DNA of 19,936 bases, taken from DASVEE01 sp036399695. Its GTDB lineage: Bacteria; Acidobacteriota; Thermoanaerobaculia; Gp7-AA8. The notes beneath the pieces are model-generated. The model made no database searches. It was not told where the DNA came from and saw only the letters and a program-made list of their open reading frames with translations. Both the position numbers and the translations under genes were made by a program. The DNA lies in contig DASWMP010000289.1 of assembly GCA_036399695.1 (NCBI GenBank), forward strand, positions 1 through 19,936. Reading direction: 5' to 3'. Positions 1 through 6,231 of this stretch are shown here, in pieces (position 1 is the first letter of the stretch; the number at the start of each line of letters is the position of its first letter).

Positions 1-42
1 GTACCCCCTCGTAGGCCCGGCGCCGCGCTTTTACCCTCTACA

Positions 43-59
43 GGCGCACAGAGTGCGCC
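43..59. terminator. Stem-loop downstream of the GT-C-like gene
   Basis: A perfect 7-bp stem (GGCGCAC / GTGCGCC) with a 3-nt loop lies 26 nt past the stop codon of the minus-strand membrane protein gene. No U-tract follows on the minus strand, so it may only be an mRNA 3' end stabiliser or chance. Nothing else is recognisable in bases 1-85. Confidence 0.3.
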
Positions 60-85
60 GATACCCCCGTGGGCGGAGGCGGAAA

Positions 86-2164
86 TTACGGTGTCACCGG
101 CCAGATGAACCAGACGTCATCCAGCAGCTTGCGGTCGCCGCGGTTGTCGACGATCTCCACCTGCACGTCCGACCACTCCGGCATGCCCTTCGGCCGGGGG
201 ATCTTTGCCGAGAACGCCGGCGCCGTGGTCATCGGATACCAGGGATGAAGCTGCTGCACTTCCGGGTACGGCGCCAGCTCGGCGCGCTCGGTCCAGCGGC
301 GGTTGCCGAGATGCACACGCACTTCGCGGATGCCGTACGGCGACATGGCCCAGCCCGACACCAGCAGCGTCTCACCGGCGCGGGCGTCCCACTTCGGCTG
401 ATCGAGATAGCCGAAGACGCTTCCGTTCTGCACCGGCTTGCCGTCGAGAAACTGCTGCAGCGCGACCTGCTGGGCGGCGTCGGGCGGCGGTGACGGGCGC
501 ATCGTGAAGACGTAGTCGCCGTGCTGCTTCGCGTCGAAGCGGGCCGCGTAGTGCAACTGCCCGCGTGCGAGCGCGTCGCGGAGCCAGGCGCGGGTCGTCT
601 CCCATTCGGTGTCCAGGATGTCGCCGTGGACGATCACGTGGGAGACGTTCGTCTTCTGCAGAGCGGCCAGAAACGCGGGCGTGTTCTGCAGCGCCACCAG
701 CTCCCAGTAGGACGTCAGCGCCGGCTCCGGGACTCCGTTCACCAGCGGGTGATGGTGCACGGTCGAGCGGAAGATATACTCGTAGGTGTAGCGGTGCGTC
801 ATCGGCAGCTCGACGATGGCGTTCGCCGGTTGCGTCGCGAGCCAGCGGTAGACCGGCGCCGGGCGAGGATCGAGCAGGTACCAGCGCACCGGCGCGGCGT
901 TGAGCTCGAACAGCATGGCCACGGCGATGATGGCGGCCACGGCGGCCCGTCCGCGGAAGCGCATCAGCGCGCTCACGCCGAAGGCCGCCAGCAGCGCCAG
1001 CCCGCAATACGCGATCATCGCCCAGCGCGCCGGCGCACGGATGCCGCCGAAGAGCGGGACGAATTCGCGCAGGAAGGTGTGCAGCGGGAAGCGCAGCCCG
1101 AGGGAACCGAGAAAGCCCAGTACCGTCCAGAGCAGCGCGATCGTCAGCGCGGCCGCCGGAAGAGTTGGCGGTTGGCGGTTGGCGGTTGGCGGTGAGACCG
1201 GAGCATCCACTGCCAACCGCCGACTGCCAACCGCCAACTCTTCCCGCTTGCGCCATGCATACACCACCCCGATCGCCGCCAGCACCAGCACCAGCACGCC
1301 GGGAAAGAGCCAGCGTTCCGGATTGACGCTGCCGTCGTTCGTGCGCGCGCCCCAGAGGTGATTGTGCAGGCTGGCGATACCCCAGTCGCTCCACTCCGCC
1401 GAATAGAGGAGCGGCTCGTCGGCGTTCGTGCGCAGGTTGTACGTCTGCTTCACGTGCGCGTACGGCAGGAGGATGGGCATGAGCGCCGCGGTGGCGAGCA
1501 GCATGGCGAACAGCACGTCCAGACGGATGCGTTTTCGCGAGATCGCCAGCAGGAGGTACGTCAACCCGATCGCCGGCGAGCCGAACGCCAGCCAGTGCAG
1601 GTTCGTCAGGCCGTTCATGAAGAAGGCGACGCCGAACAGCGACGCCTTCTTCAGGCGCGGCGTGTCGTCCTCGAAGCACCACCACAGCGCCGCGAGCATC
1701 AGCGGCAGCCAGAGCGCCCACATGTGCTGCACGTGCGTAAAGTGGGTAAACCGCCACGGCACGAAGGCGAAGAAGATCCCGGCGACGATGGCGCCGCCGA
1801 TGCAGCCGGTGAGCATGCGCGCCGCCACGTACATGCCGTAGCCGCTCAGCGCGAAGCCAAGGAGCATGGCCACGTTGTGCACGACGAGCGGAGTGGCGCC
1901 GAGCCAGCGTAACGGCAGCAGCGGGACGGCGATGCCGATCATGTTCTCGCTGAGCGCGAGCGTGTCGCGGCGGGGGTGCAGCACGTTCGTATCGAAGAGC
2001 GTGGCATCGCTCGTGACGGCATGCTGCACCCACTCGAGAATCCAGGCGTTGAGGTACGGATCCTGCGGATAGGCGACGGCCCGCTCCACGTTCGGCGCCA
2101 GGGGCCACGTCATCACCACCGCGAGCGCCGCGAACAGCAGCGCCACCGCAATCTCTCGCTTCAC
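86..2164 (-). CDS. Polytopic membrane protein, GT-C glycosyltransferase-like
   Basis: The predicted protein has 692 aa. The GTG at 2164 is preferred because the longer reading frame would run into mgtE and adds a basic, non-hydrophobic leader; the chosen start leads directly into a membrane helix (about 5-22). Many hydrophobic helices follow to about residue 420. The first loop carries PQDPYLNAW (33-41), like the acidic first loop of lipid-linked-sugar GT-C enzymes. After residue 425 comes a soluble part: a region with YEYIFRSTVHHHPLVNG (461-477), then a probable beta-sandwich from about 597 (LLVSGWAMSPYGIREVRV). A role in transferring sugars to envelope glycans is inference from fold type; donor and acceptor are unknown. 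Residues of about 307-336 are encoded by an inserted palindromic repeat, in the loop between two membrane helices. The protein could also be a non-catalytic member of the superfamily. Confidence 0.75.
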   Translation of the reverse strand: MKREIAVALLFAALAVVMTWPLAPNVERAVAYPQDPYLNAWILEWVQHAVTSDATLFDTNVLHPRRDTLALSENMIGIAVPLLPLRWLGATPLVVHNVAMLLGFALSGYGMYVAARMLTGCIGGAIVAGIFFAFVPWRFTHFTHVQHMWALWLPLMLAALWWCFEDDTPRLKKASLFGVAFFMNGLTNLHWLAFGSPAIGLTYLLLAISRKRIRLDVLFAMLLATAALMPILLPYAHVKQTYNLRTNADEPLLYSAEWSDWGIASLHNHLWGARTNDGSVNPERWLFPGVLVLVLAAIGVVYAWRKREELAVGSRRLAVDAPVSPPTANRQPPTLPAAALTIALLWTVLGFLGSLGLRFPLHTFLREFVPLFGGIRAPARWAMIAYCGLALLAAFGVSALMRFRGRAAVAAIIAVAMLFELNAAPVRWYLLDPRPAPVYRWLATQPANAIVELPMTHRYTYEYIFRSTVHHHPLVNGVPEPALTSYWELVALQNTPAFLAALQKTNVSHVIVHGDILDTEWETTRAWLRDALARGQLHYAARFDAKQHGDYVFTMRPSPPPDAAQQVALQQFLDGKPVQNGSVFGYLDQPKWDARAGETLLVSGWAMSPYGIREVRVHLGNRRWTERAELAPYPEVQQLHPWYPMTTAPAFSAKIPRPKGMPEWSDVQVEIVDNRGDRKLLDDVWFIWPVTP
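1158..1244. repeat. In-frame palindromic repeat (GTTGGCGG type)
   Basis: The outer arms GGAAGAGTTGGCGGTTGGC (1158-1176) and its exact reverse complement (1226-1244) form a 19-bp perfect inverted repeat. The interior has further tandem GTTGGCG and CCAACCGC units. The 87-nt span is a multiple of three and is read through by the membrane protein gene on the minus strand, giving a low-complexity loop. Confidence 0.85.
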
Positions 2165-2198
2165 GCCGCGGAGTGTATCGCTGCTATTCTCGCCCCGC

Positions 2199-3545
2199 AT
2201 GCAGCTCGTCCCCCTCCTCGGTCCGGATCTCCTCGACATTGTCCGCAATCACCCGGAAGCGATCGGCGAAGGACTGCGCCCGTTCCATCCGGCGGACGTG
2301 GCCGAAGTGGTCGGCGAGATCCCGCGCGAGGACCAGGTGCGCGTGCTCGAAAACCTCACCAGCGAGCAGTTCGGCGAAGTCCTCCCCTACCTCGGCGGGG
2401 AGACCGTGATGCTGGCGCTCACGCGGATCACACCGCGCTCGCTGGCCGTGGCCCTCGACTACGCGGAGCCTGACGACGCCGCACGCATCCTCTCGATCCT
2501 TCCGGAAGAGAAGCGGGCGCCGGTGCTGGAGGCGATGACGAACCGCGCCGCCGCAGCCGGCCTGCTGACGTACGAGCCCGGCACCGCCGGACGGCTCATG
2601 ACGGCGCGCTTCGTCCGCATCCGCTCCGACTGGACGGTCGGCCAGACCCTCGACCGCCTGCGCACCATCGATCCGACCACGGCCACGGTCTCGAACCTCT
2701 ACGTCGTAGAGAACGAGCGGCTCACCGGCGTGGTGTCGCTCCGCAAGCTCCTCCCGCTCGCGCCGACCACGAAGATCGGCGACGTCATGACCGAAGAGGT
2801 GATCACCGTCGGCCCCGACGCGATGCAGGAAGAGGTGGCCCGCCTCGTCTCGAAATACAGCTTCAACGCCCTGCCGGTGGTCGACAGCGAAGACCGCCCG
2901 CTCGGAATCATCACCGTGGACGACGTGCTGGACGTGCTCGTGGCCCGTGAGACGGAGAGCATCCTGCGCATGGGCGGCGTCGGCGGCGAAGAAGACGAGG
3001 AGCAGGGCTTCTCGTATTTTGGCCCGTCGATCGTCAGCGTGGTGCGCCGGCGCGTCGGCTGGCTGATGCTGCTGTTCGTCGCCGCGACGCTCACGGGGAA
3101 CGTGCTCCGTCACTTCAGCGAGCAGCTCAGCCAGGTCGTGGCGCTGTCGTTCTTCATCCCGCTGATCATCGGCACCGGCGGCAACGCCGGCAGCCAGACC
3201 GTCTCCACGATCATCCGGGCCCTCGCCCTCGGGCAGGTCCACAAACGGGACGTCTTCCGCGTGCTGCTCCGCGAATCGGCCGCCGGCCTGCTGCTCGGGA
3301 CGCTCCTCTGCGTCTTCGCGGCCATCCGCGCGCTGATGTGGGGCACCGGGACGCCGCTGGCGCTGGTGGTCGGGCTGACGATCCTGGTGGTCTGCGCCTG
3401 GGCGAACGTCGTGGCGGCGCTGGTGCCGATCCTGGCCCAGAAGTTCAAGATCGACCCGACGCTGGTTTCGGCGCCGATGATCACGACCGTGGTGGACGCG
3501 AGCGGCCTGGCGATTTACATGCTGATCGCGCAGGCAGTGCTGTAG
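2199..3545 (+). CDS. mgtE: Magnesium transporter MgtE
   Basis: Mg2+-selective channel of the inner membrane, 448 aa, the usual length for the family. The cytosolic N domain of short helical repeats spans about 10-130, with the typical PFHPADVAEVV near 28-38. Two CBS domains lie at about 135-250 (DVMTEEVITVGPDAM near 195-209; FNALPVVDSEDRPLGIITVDDVLDVL at 222-247). A connecting helix leads to five membrane helices from about 287 to 447. The pore signature GTGGNAGSQ is at 325-333, and TTVVDASGL (429-437) carries the conserved Asp of the last helix. In the family, Mg2+ bound between the N and CBS domains closes the channel. The ATG at 2199 lies 34 nt from the divergent GTG of the membrane protein gene, so the two share a very short promoter region. 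No Shine-Dalgarno sequence is visible. A direct link to the cyanophycin genes is only positional. Confidence 0.97.
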   Translation: MQLVPLLGPDLLDIVRNHPEAIGEGLRPFHPADVAEVVGEIPREDQVRVLENLTSEQFGEVLPYLGGETVMLALTRITPRSLAVALDYAEPDDAARILSILPEEKRAPVLEAMTNRAAAAGLLTYEPGTAGRLMTARFVRIRSDWTVGQTLDRLRTIDPTTATVSNLYVVENERLTGVVSLRKLLPLAPTTKIGDVMTEEVITVGPDAMQEEVARLVSKYSFNALPVVDSEDRPLGIITVDDVLDVLVARETESILRMGGVGGEEDEEQGFSYFGPSIVSVVRRRVGWLMLLFVAATLTGNVLRHFSEQLSQVVALSFFIPLIIGTGGNAGSQTVSTIIRALALGQVHKRDVFRVLLRESAAGLLLGTLLCVFAAIRALMWGTGTPLALVVGLTILVVCAWANVVAALVPILAQKFKIDPTLVSAPMITTVVDASGLAIYMLIAQAVL

Positions 3546-3585
3546 GGCAACGAAGGAGAATCGCTGGTGATTGAAGAGGAAGCGC

Positions 3586-3617
3586 TACCAGCGGAAGTGA
3601 TTTCGTTACCAGCGGAA
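3586..3617. repeat. Direct repeat TACCAGCGGAA, 21-bp period
   Basis: Two exact copies of TACCAGCGGAA start at 3586 and 3607 in the convergent gap between mgtE and the EIIA gene. The 21-bp spacing equals two helical turns. The function is unknown; chance duplication is possible. Confidence 0.4.
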
Positions 3618-3641
3618 CTTTTCACGCTGCCATCGGGAAGG

Positions 3642-3667
3642 AAAAAAACCTCACGCGCAGGCGTGAG
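3642..3667 (-). terminator. Rho-independent terminator after the EIIA gene
   Basis: Read on the minus strand, the stem CTCACGC / GCGTGAG (3650-3667, 4-nt loop) is followed by GG and then seven T (3648-3642). It lies about 40 nt past the EIIA stop codon and would end the minus-strand EIIA (or kinase-regulator-EIIA) transcript. Confidence 0.75.
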
Positions 3668-3705
3668 AACCTCACGTGGAAGGCGAATTTGGTCCCTGTA
3701 CAGCG

Positions 3706-4164
3706 CTAGACGCCGTTATCGCGGAGGATGTCGATGACGCTCCCCCCATCTGCAGCCTGCAGCAGGTCCGAGATCACGGATTCACGGCGGAAGGCCTTGG
3801 CCACCGAGGAGAGAAACCGCAGGTGAGCGGCGGCCGCGTCCACCGGTGACACGAAACTGAGCATCAGCCGGGGAGCATCATCCTCGGCGAAAACTCCAGA
3901 GGGGTTTATGCCGAGGGCCGCCACAAAGTCGGTGATCCCCGCGATGCGGGCGTGCGGGACGGCGATCACGCCCGTGGCGGTGGATCCCTGCGCTTCGCGG
4001 CGCATGATGCTGTCGATGGCGGCGCTGGCGTCGTCCTCCGACAGCAGCGCACGCGTGAGCCGCGCACGCAGGAGGCTGTCGACGGCATCGCGCAGCGCCT
4101 CGGCGCGAAAACCGAGCACCACATCCTGCGGTCGCAGCACCGTCGAAAGGCAGACGTCCGTCAT
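3706..4164 (-). CDS. PTS EIIA-Ntr-like protein
   Basis: Single-domain cytosolic protein of 152 aa with the EIIA fold of the fructose/nitrogen class. The phosphorylation site is His71 in GVIAVPHARIAGI (65-77), matching the PHAR signature. The C-terminal half (LMLSFVSPVDAAAAHLRFLSSVAKAFRRESV, 100-130) matches the conserved helix region of the family. No EIIB, EIIC or HPr is encoded nearby, as expected for a regulatory EIIA-Ntr rather than a sugar transporter part. In enterobacteria EIIA-Ntr binds the sensor KdpD and responds to nitrogen status. Here the gene lies 133 nt downstream of, and on the same strand as, a KdpD/KdpE-like pair, so a shared transcript is possible. A perfect palindrome lies in that gap. 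The symbol ptsN is withheld because orthology is not shown. Confidence 0.88.
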   Translation of the reverse strand: MTDVCLSTVLRPQDVVLGFRAEALRDAVDSLLRARLTRALLSEDDASAAIDSIMRREAQGSTATGVIAVPHARIAGITDFVAALGINPSGVFAEDDAPRLMLSFVSPVDAAAAHLRFLSSVAKAFRRESVISDLLQAADGGSVIDILRDNGV

Positions 4165-4252
4165 CGAGCGGCATAGTACCTTGAGGGGAAGACCGTCAAT
4201 GCTTCGCGTTCGTCACGCCATGCGGTCGCAAGATCAGGGCGGGGTTGAATGT

Positions 4253-4276
4253 GGGACAGACACTCCTGTCTGTCCC
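4253..4276. repeat. Palindromic repeat GGGACAGACA-CTCC-TGTCTGTCCC
   Basis: Perfect 10-bp arms around a CTCC loop, in the gap between the response regulator stop (4298) and the EIIA start (4164). The 20-nt core is identical to the copy at 12073-12092. As RNA it would form a strong hairpin and could attenuate read-through into the EIIA gene, but it has no U-tract on either side. Confidence 0.85.
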
Positions 4277-4297
4277 GTGCACCTGAACAGCAGCCCC

Positions 4298-4978
4298 CTA
4301 CTCCGGCTCGGCGATGAAACGGTAGCCCACCCACGGTTCCGTCACCAGGTATCGTGGGTTCGTGGCATCCGGCTCCAGCTTCCGGCGCAGCGACCCCACG
4401 TGCACGCGGACCACGTCGCTCGTGGTGCCGGGCGCTCCGTGCCACACCACCCGGATCAGCTCCTGGACGCTCACGGGGCGGCCGGCGTTCGTGGCCACGT
4501 GCTGGAGAATCGCGAACTCCGTCGGCGTCAGCTTCACGTCGCGCTCTCCCTGGCGGACGAAGCGTTTCTCCACGTCGATCGTGAGGCCGGGGAACTGCAG
4601 GATGGTCAGCGCTTTCTTCGTCCGGCGGAGCTGAGACCGCACGCGCGCCAGCAGTTCCCCCGGGGAGAAAGGCTTCGTGACGTAATCGTCGGCGCCGAGA
4701 TCGAGGGCGCGCACCTTGTCGGTCTCGCCCCCGCGGACCGAGAGCACGAGGATCGGGGTCGGTCCCTGCCTTCGCACCGCTTCGATGAGGTGGAAGCCGT
4801 CGACGACCGGCATGGCCAGATCGCTGAGGATCAGGTCGGGCTTCGCGTCACGGGCTACGCGCACTCCTTCCTCCCCGTTCGCCGCTTCGGCGACGTCGTA
4901 ACCGAACGACTCCAGCTCCGCGCGCAGCGCGTCGCGGATGGCGCGGTCATCATCGACGACAAGGATCAGCGGCTTCAC
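4298..4978 (-). CDS. OmpR/KdpE-type response regulator
   Basis: DNA-binding response regulator of 226 aa. The receiver domain (2-118) has the acidic pocket DDD (9-11), phospho-acceptor Asp53 in LILSDLAMP, switch Ser80 and Lys102 in YVTKPFSPGELLARV. The winged-helix effector domain (about 128-226) contains LTPTEFAILQHVATNAGRPV, the recognition region TTSDVVRVHVGSLRRKLEP and the final VGYRF. LSVRGGETDKVRALDLGADDY closely resembles KdpE. The start is the GTG at 4978, whose GTGA overlaps the stop of the sensor kinase by 4 nt, so the two are almost certainly translated together. Target genes are unknown. The closest divergent promoter, 6118-6231, drives cyanophycin synthetase, which makes that operon a candidate target (inference). 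Confidence 0.95.
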   Translation of the reverse strand: MKPLILVVDDDRAIRDALRAELESFGYDVAEAANGEEGVRVARDAKPDLILSDLAMPVVDGFHLIEAVRRQGPTPILVLSVRGGETDKVRALDLGADDYVTKPFSPGELLARVRSQLRRTKKALTILQFPGLTIDVEKRFVRQGERDVKLTPTEFAILQHVATNAGRPVSVQELIRVVWHGAPGTTSDVVRVHVGSLRRKLEPDATNPRYLVTEPWVGYRFIAEPE

Positions 4979-6117
4979 TCCAGCACCTCTGAGGCCGCCG
5001 GCGCTTCGAGCCACGCCGCCGTCCCGCCCCCTTCGCGCGGCTCCAGCGTCAGCGTCCCGCCGACGGCATCGGCGAACGTGCGGGCGATCTCCAGCCCCAG
5101 ACCGCGCGACGGGAGATCGGTCAGCCCGTCGCCCGGCAGCCCCGCACCGCGGTCGAGCACGCCGAGACGCACCCGCGAGCCGGCAGCGCGCCGGGCGGCC
5201 AGCTCCAGCGGGGCGTCCGGCGGCGAGGCATGGTGGGCGTTCTCCAGCAGGTTCACCAGAATCTCCAGCGCGAACGACGGGTCGACGACGGCATCGGGAC
5301 AATCATCCTCGATCGTGACCGTCACCAGACGGCCGTCGAGCAGCGACGGCAGATTCTCCCGAGCGAGGCGGAACAGATCGACGGGCGGCGTCGGCTCGAC
5401 GTGCGGCGTGAGCTGGCCGGCTTCGAGGCGGGCCATCGACAGCAGGTTCTCGATCCGCCGCCGCAGGCGCGCCGTCTCCCGGGCGATCCGTTCCACCTCC
5501 TCGGACGACGACGTCCGCCGGAGCCGGTCGGTATCGAGAATGATAGACGTCAGCGGCGTCGTCAGGTCGTGCGAGACGGCCCGGAGCAGCGCCGTTTTGA
5601 GGGCGTGCGACTGTTCGAGCGCGTCGAGATGGGCCCGCTCGGCGAGGAGCTGTTCCCGCTCCAGGGCGATGCCGACCAGGCGGGCGATGATCTCGATGGC
5701 GTTGCGGCTCGCTTTCGTCCGGATGGCCACGAACGCCCCGGCCGGGCTGCCGTCCACCATCACCGGGACGAAGTAGTCGTAGCCCCGGTCGCGGCGGAAC
5801 GCCAGCGTCTGAGGATCGTTGCGCAAACTCTCGGCGCGCCAGCGGGTCGGCGGGTCGGGCTCCGGGCCGCGCCAGGAAACGATCTGCTCGTCGAAAAGCC
5901 AGAGCCCCCCGGAGCCGACGCCGAGAGCGGCCAGGCTCCGTTCCACCGCCGCTTCCGGGTCGCGCGCCGCGGCCACGTCGACGCTCAGCCCCTGCAGCAC
6001 CTCGACCTCCGCCTCCCGCGCACGGAGCGCCCGCAGCCGCCGGAAGGACTGCGCCCACTGTACGGTAAACAGCAGAACGGCGACCACGATAAGCGTCACT
6101 GCCACCGGGAGTTGCAT
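4975..6117 (-). CDS. KdpD-like sensor histidine kinase, GAF type
   Basis: Membrane-anchored sensor kinase of 380 aa. One N-terminal helix (about 3-22) is followed by a short coiled segment, a GAF-like domain (about 43-155) and a linker helix. The HisKA dimerisation domain has phospho-acceptor His183 in RAVSHDLTTPLTSI (179-192). The HATPase domain shows an N box (LVNLLENAHHASPP, 287-300), a G1 box (DRGAGLP, 322-328) and a G2 box (RGLGLEIARTF, 338-348). The HisKA-HATPase part resembles the C-terminal half of KdpD, but the Usp and four-helix membrane parts of true KdpD are missing, so the signal sensed is probably different. The ATG at 6117 is chosen because it opens directly into the membrane helix; longer forms would overlap cphA. 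A TACGAT hexamer 9 nt upstream could be a -10 box. Confidence 0.93.
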   Translation of the reverse strand: MQLPVAVTLIVVAVLLFTVQWAQSFRRLRALRAREAEVEVLQGLSVDVAAARDPEAAVERSLAALGVGSGGLWLFDEQIVSWRGPEPDPPTRWRAESLRNDPQTLAFRRDRGYDYFVPVMVDGSPAGAFVAIRTKASRNAIEIIARLVGIALEREQLLAERAHLDALEQSHALKTALLRAVSHDLTTPLTSIILDTDRLRRTSSSEEVERIARETARLRRRIENLLSMARLEAGQLTPHVEPTPPVDLFRLARENLPSLLDGRLVTVTIEDDCPDAVVDPSFALEILVNLLENAHHASPPDAPLELAARRAAGSRVRLGVLDRGAGLPGDGLTDLPSRGLGLEIARTFADAVGGTLTLEPREGGGTAAWLEAPAASEVLE

Positions 6118-6151
6118 TGTGGTTGCTATCGTAACAATCGCCGCGTCCGCT

Positions 6152-6166
6152 GGCGTACCGTACGCC
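6152..6166. promoter_or_regulatory. Possible operator in the divergent kinase/cphA promoter region
   Basis: The inverted repeat GGCGTA-CCG-TACGCC (6-bp arms, 3-nt centre) sits near the middle of the 114-nt gap between the divergent sensor kinase and cyanophycin synthetase starts. The position suits a regulator site acting on one or both promoters. No clear sigma-70 promoter for cphA was recognised. Short palindromes can arise by chance at this GC content. Confidence 0.35.
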
Positions 6167-6231
6167 GCAAAATCTGGCCCAACCGTTGCTCCAGATGCAA
6201 AAGGAGAGGCGGCAATACGCCGGGACGACCC

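Noticed and set aside
372..2108. Long alternative minus-strand frame within the membrane protein gene
   Set aside because: It is an Arg/Ala-rich shadow frame caused by high GC; the overlapping frame has clear membrane helices.
5230..6231. N-terminal extension of cyanophycin synthetase
   Set aside because: It lies antisense to the well-supported sensor kinase, is Arg/Gln-rich with no CphA similarity, and the protein from ATG 6232 already has the full family length.
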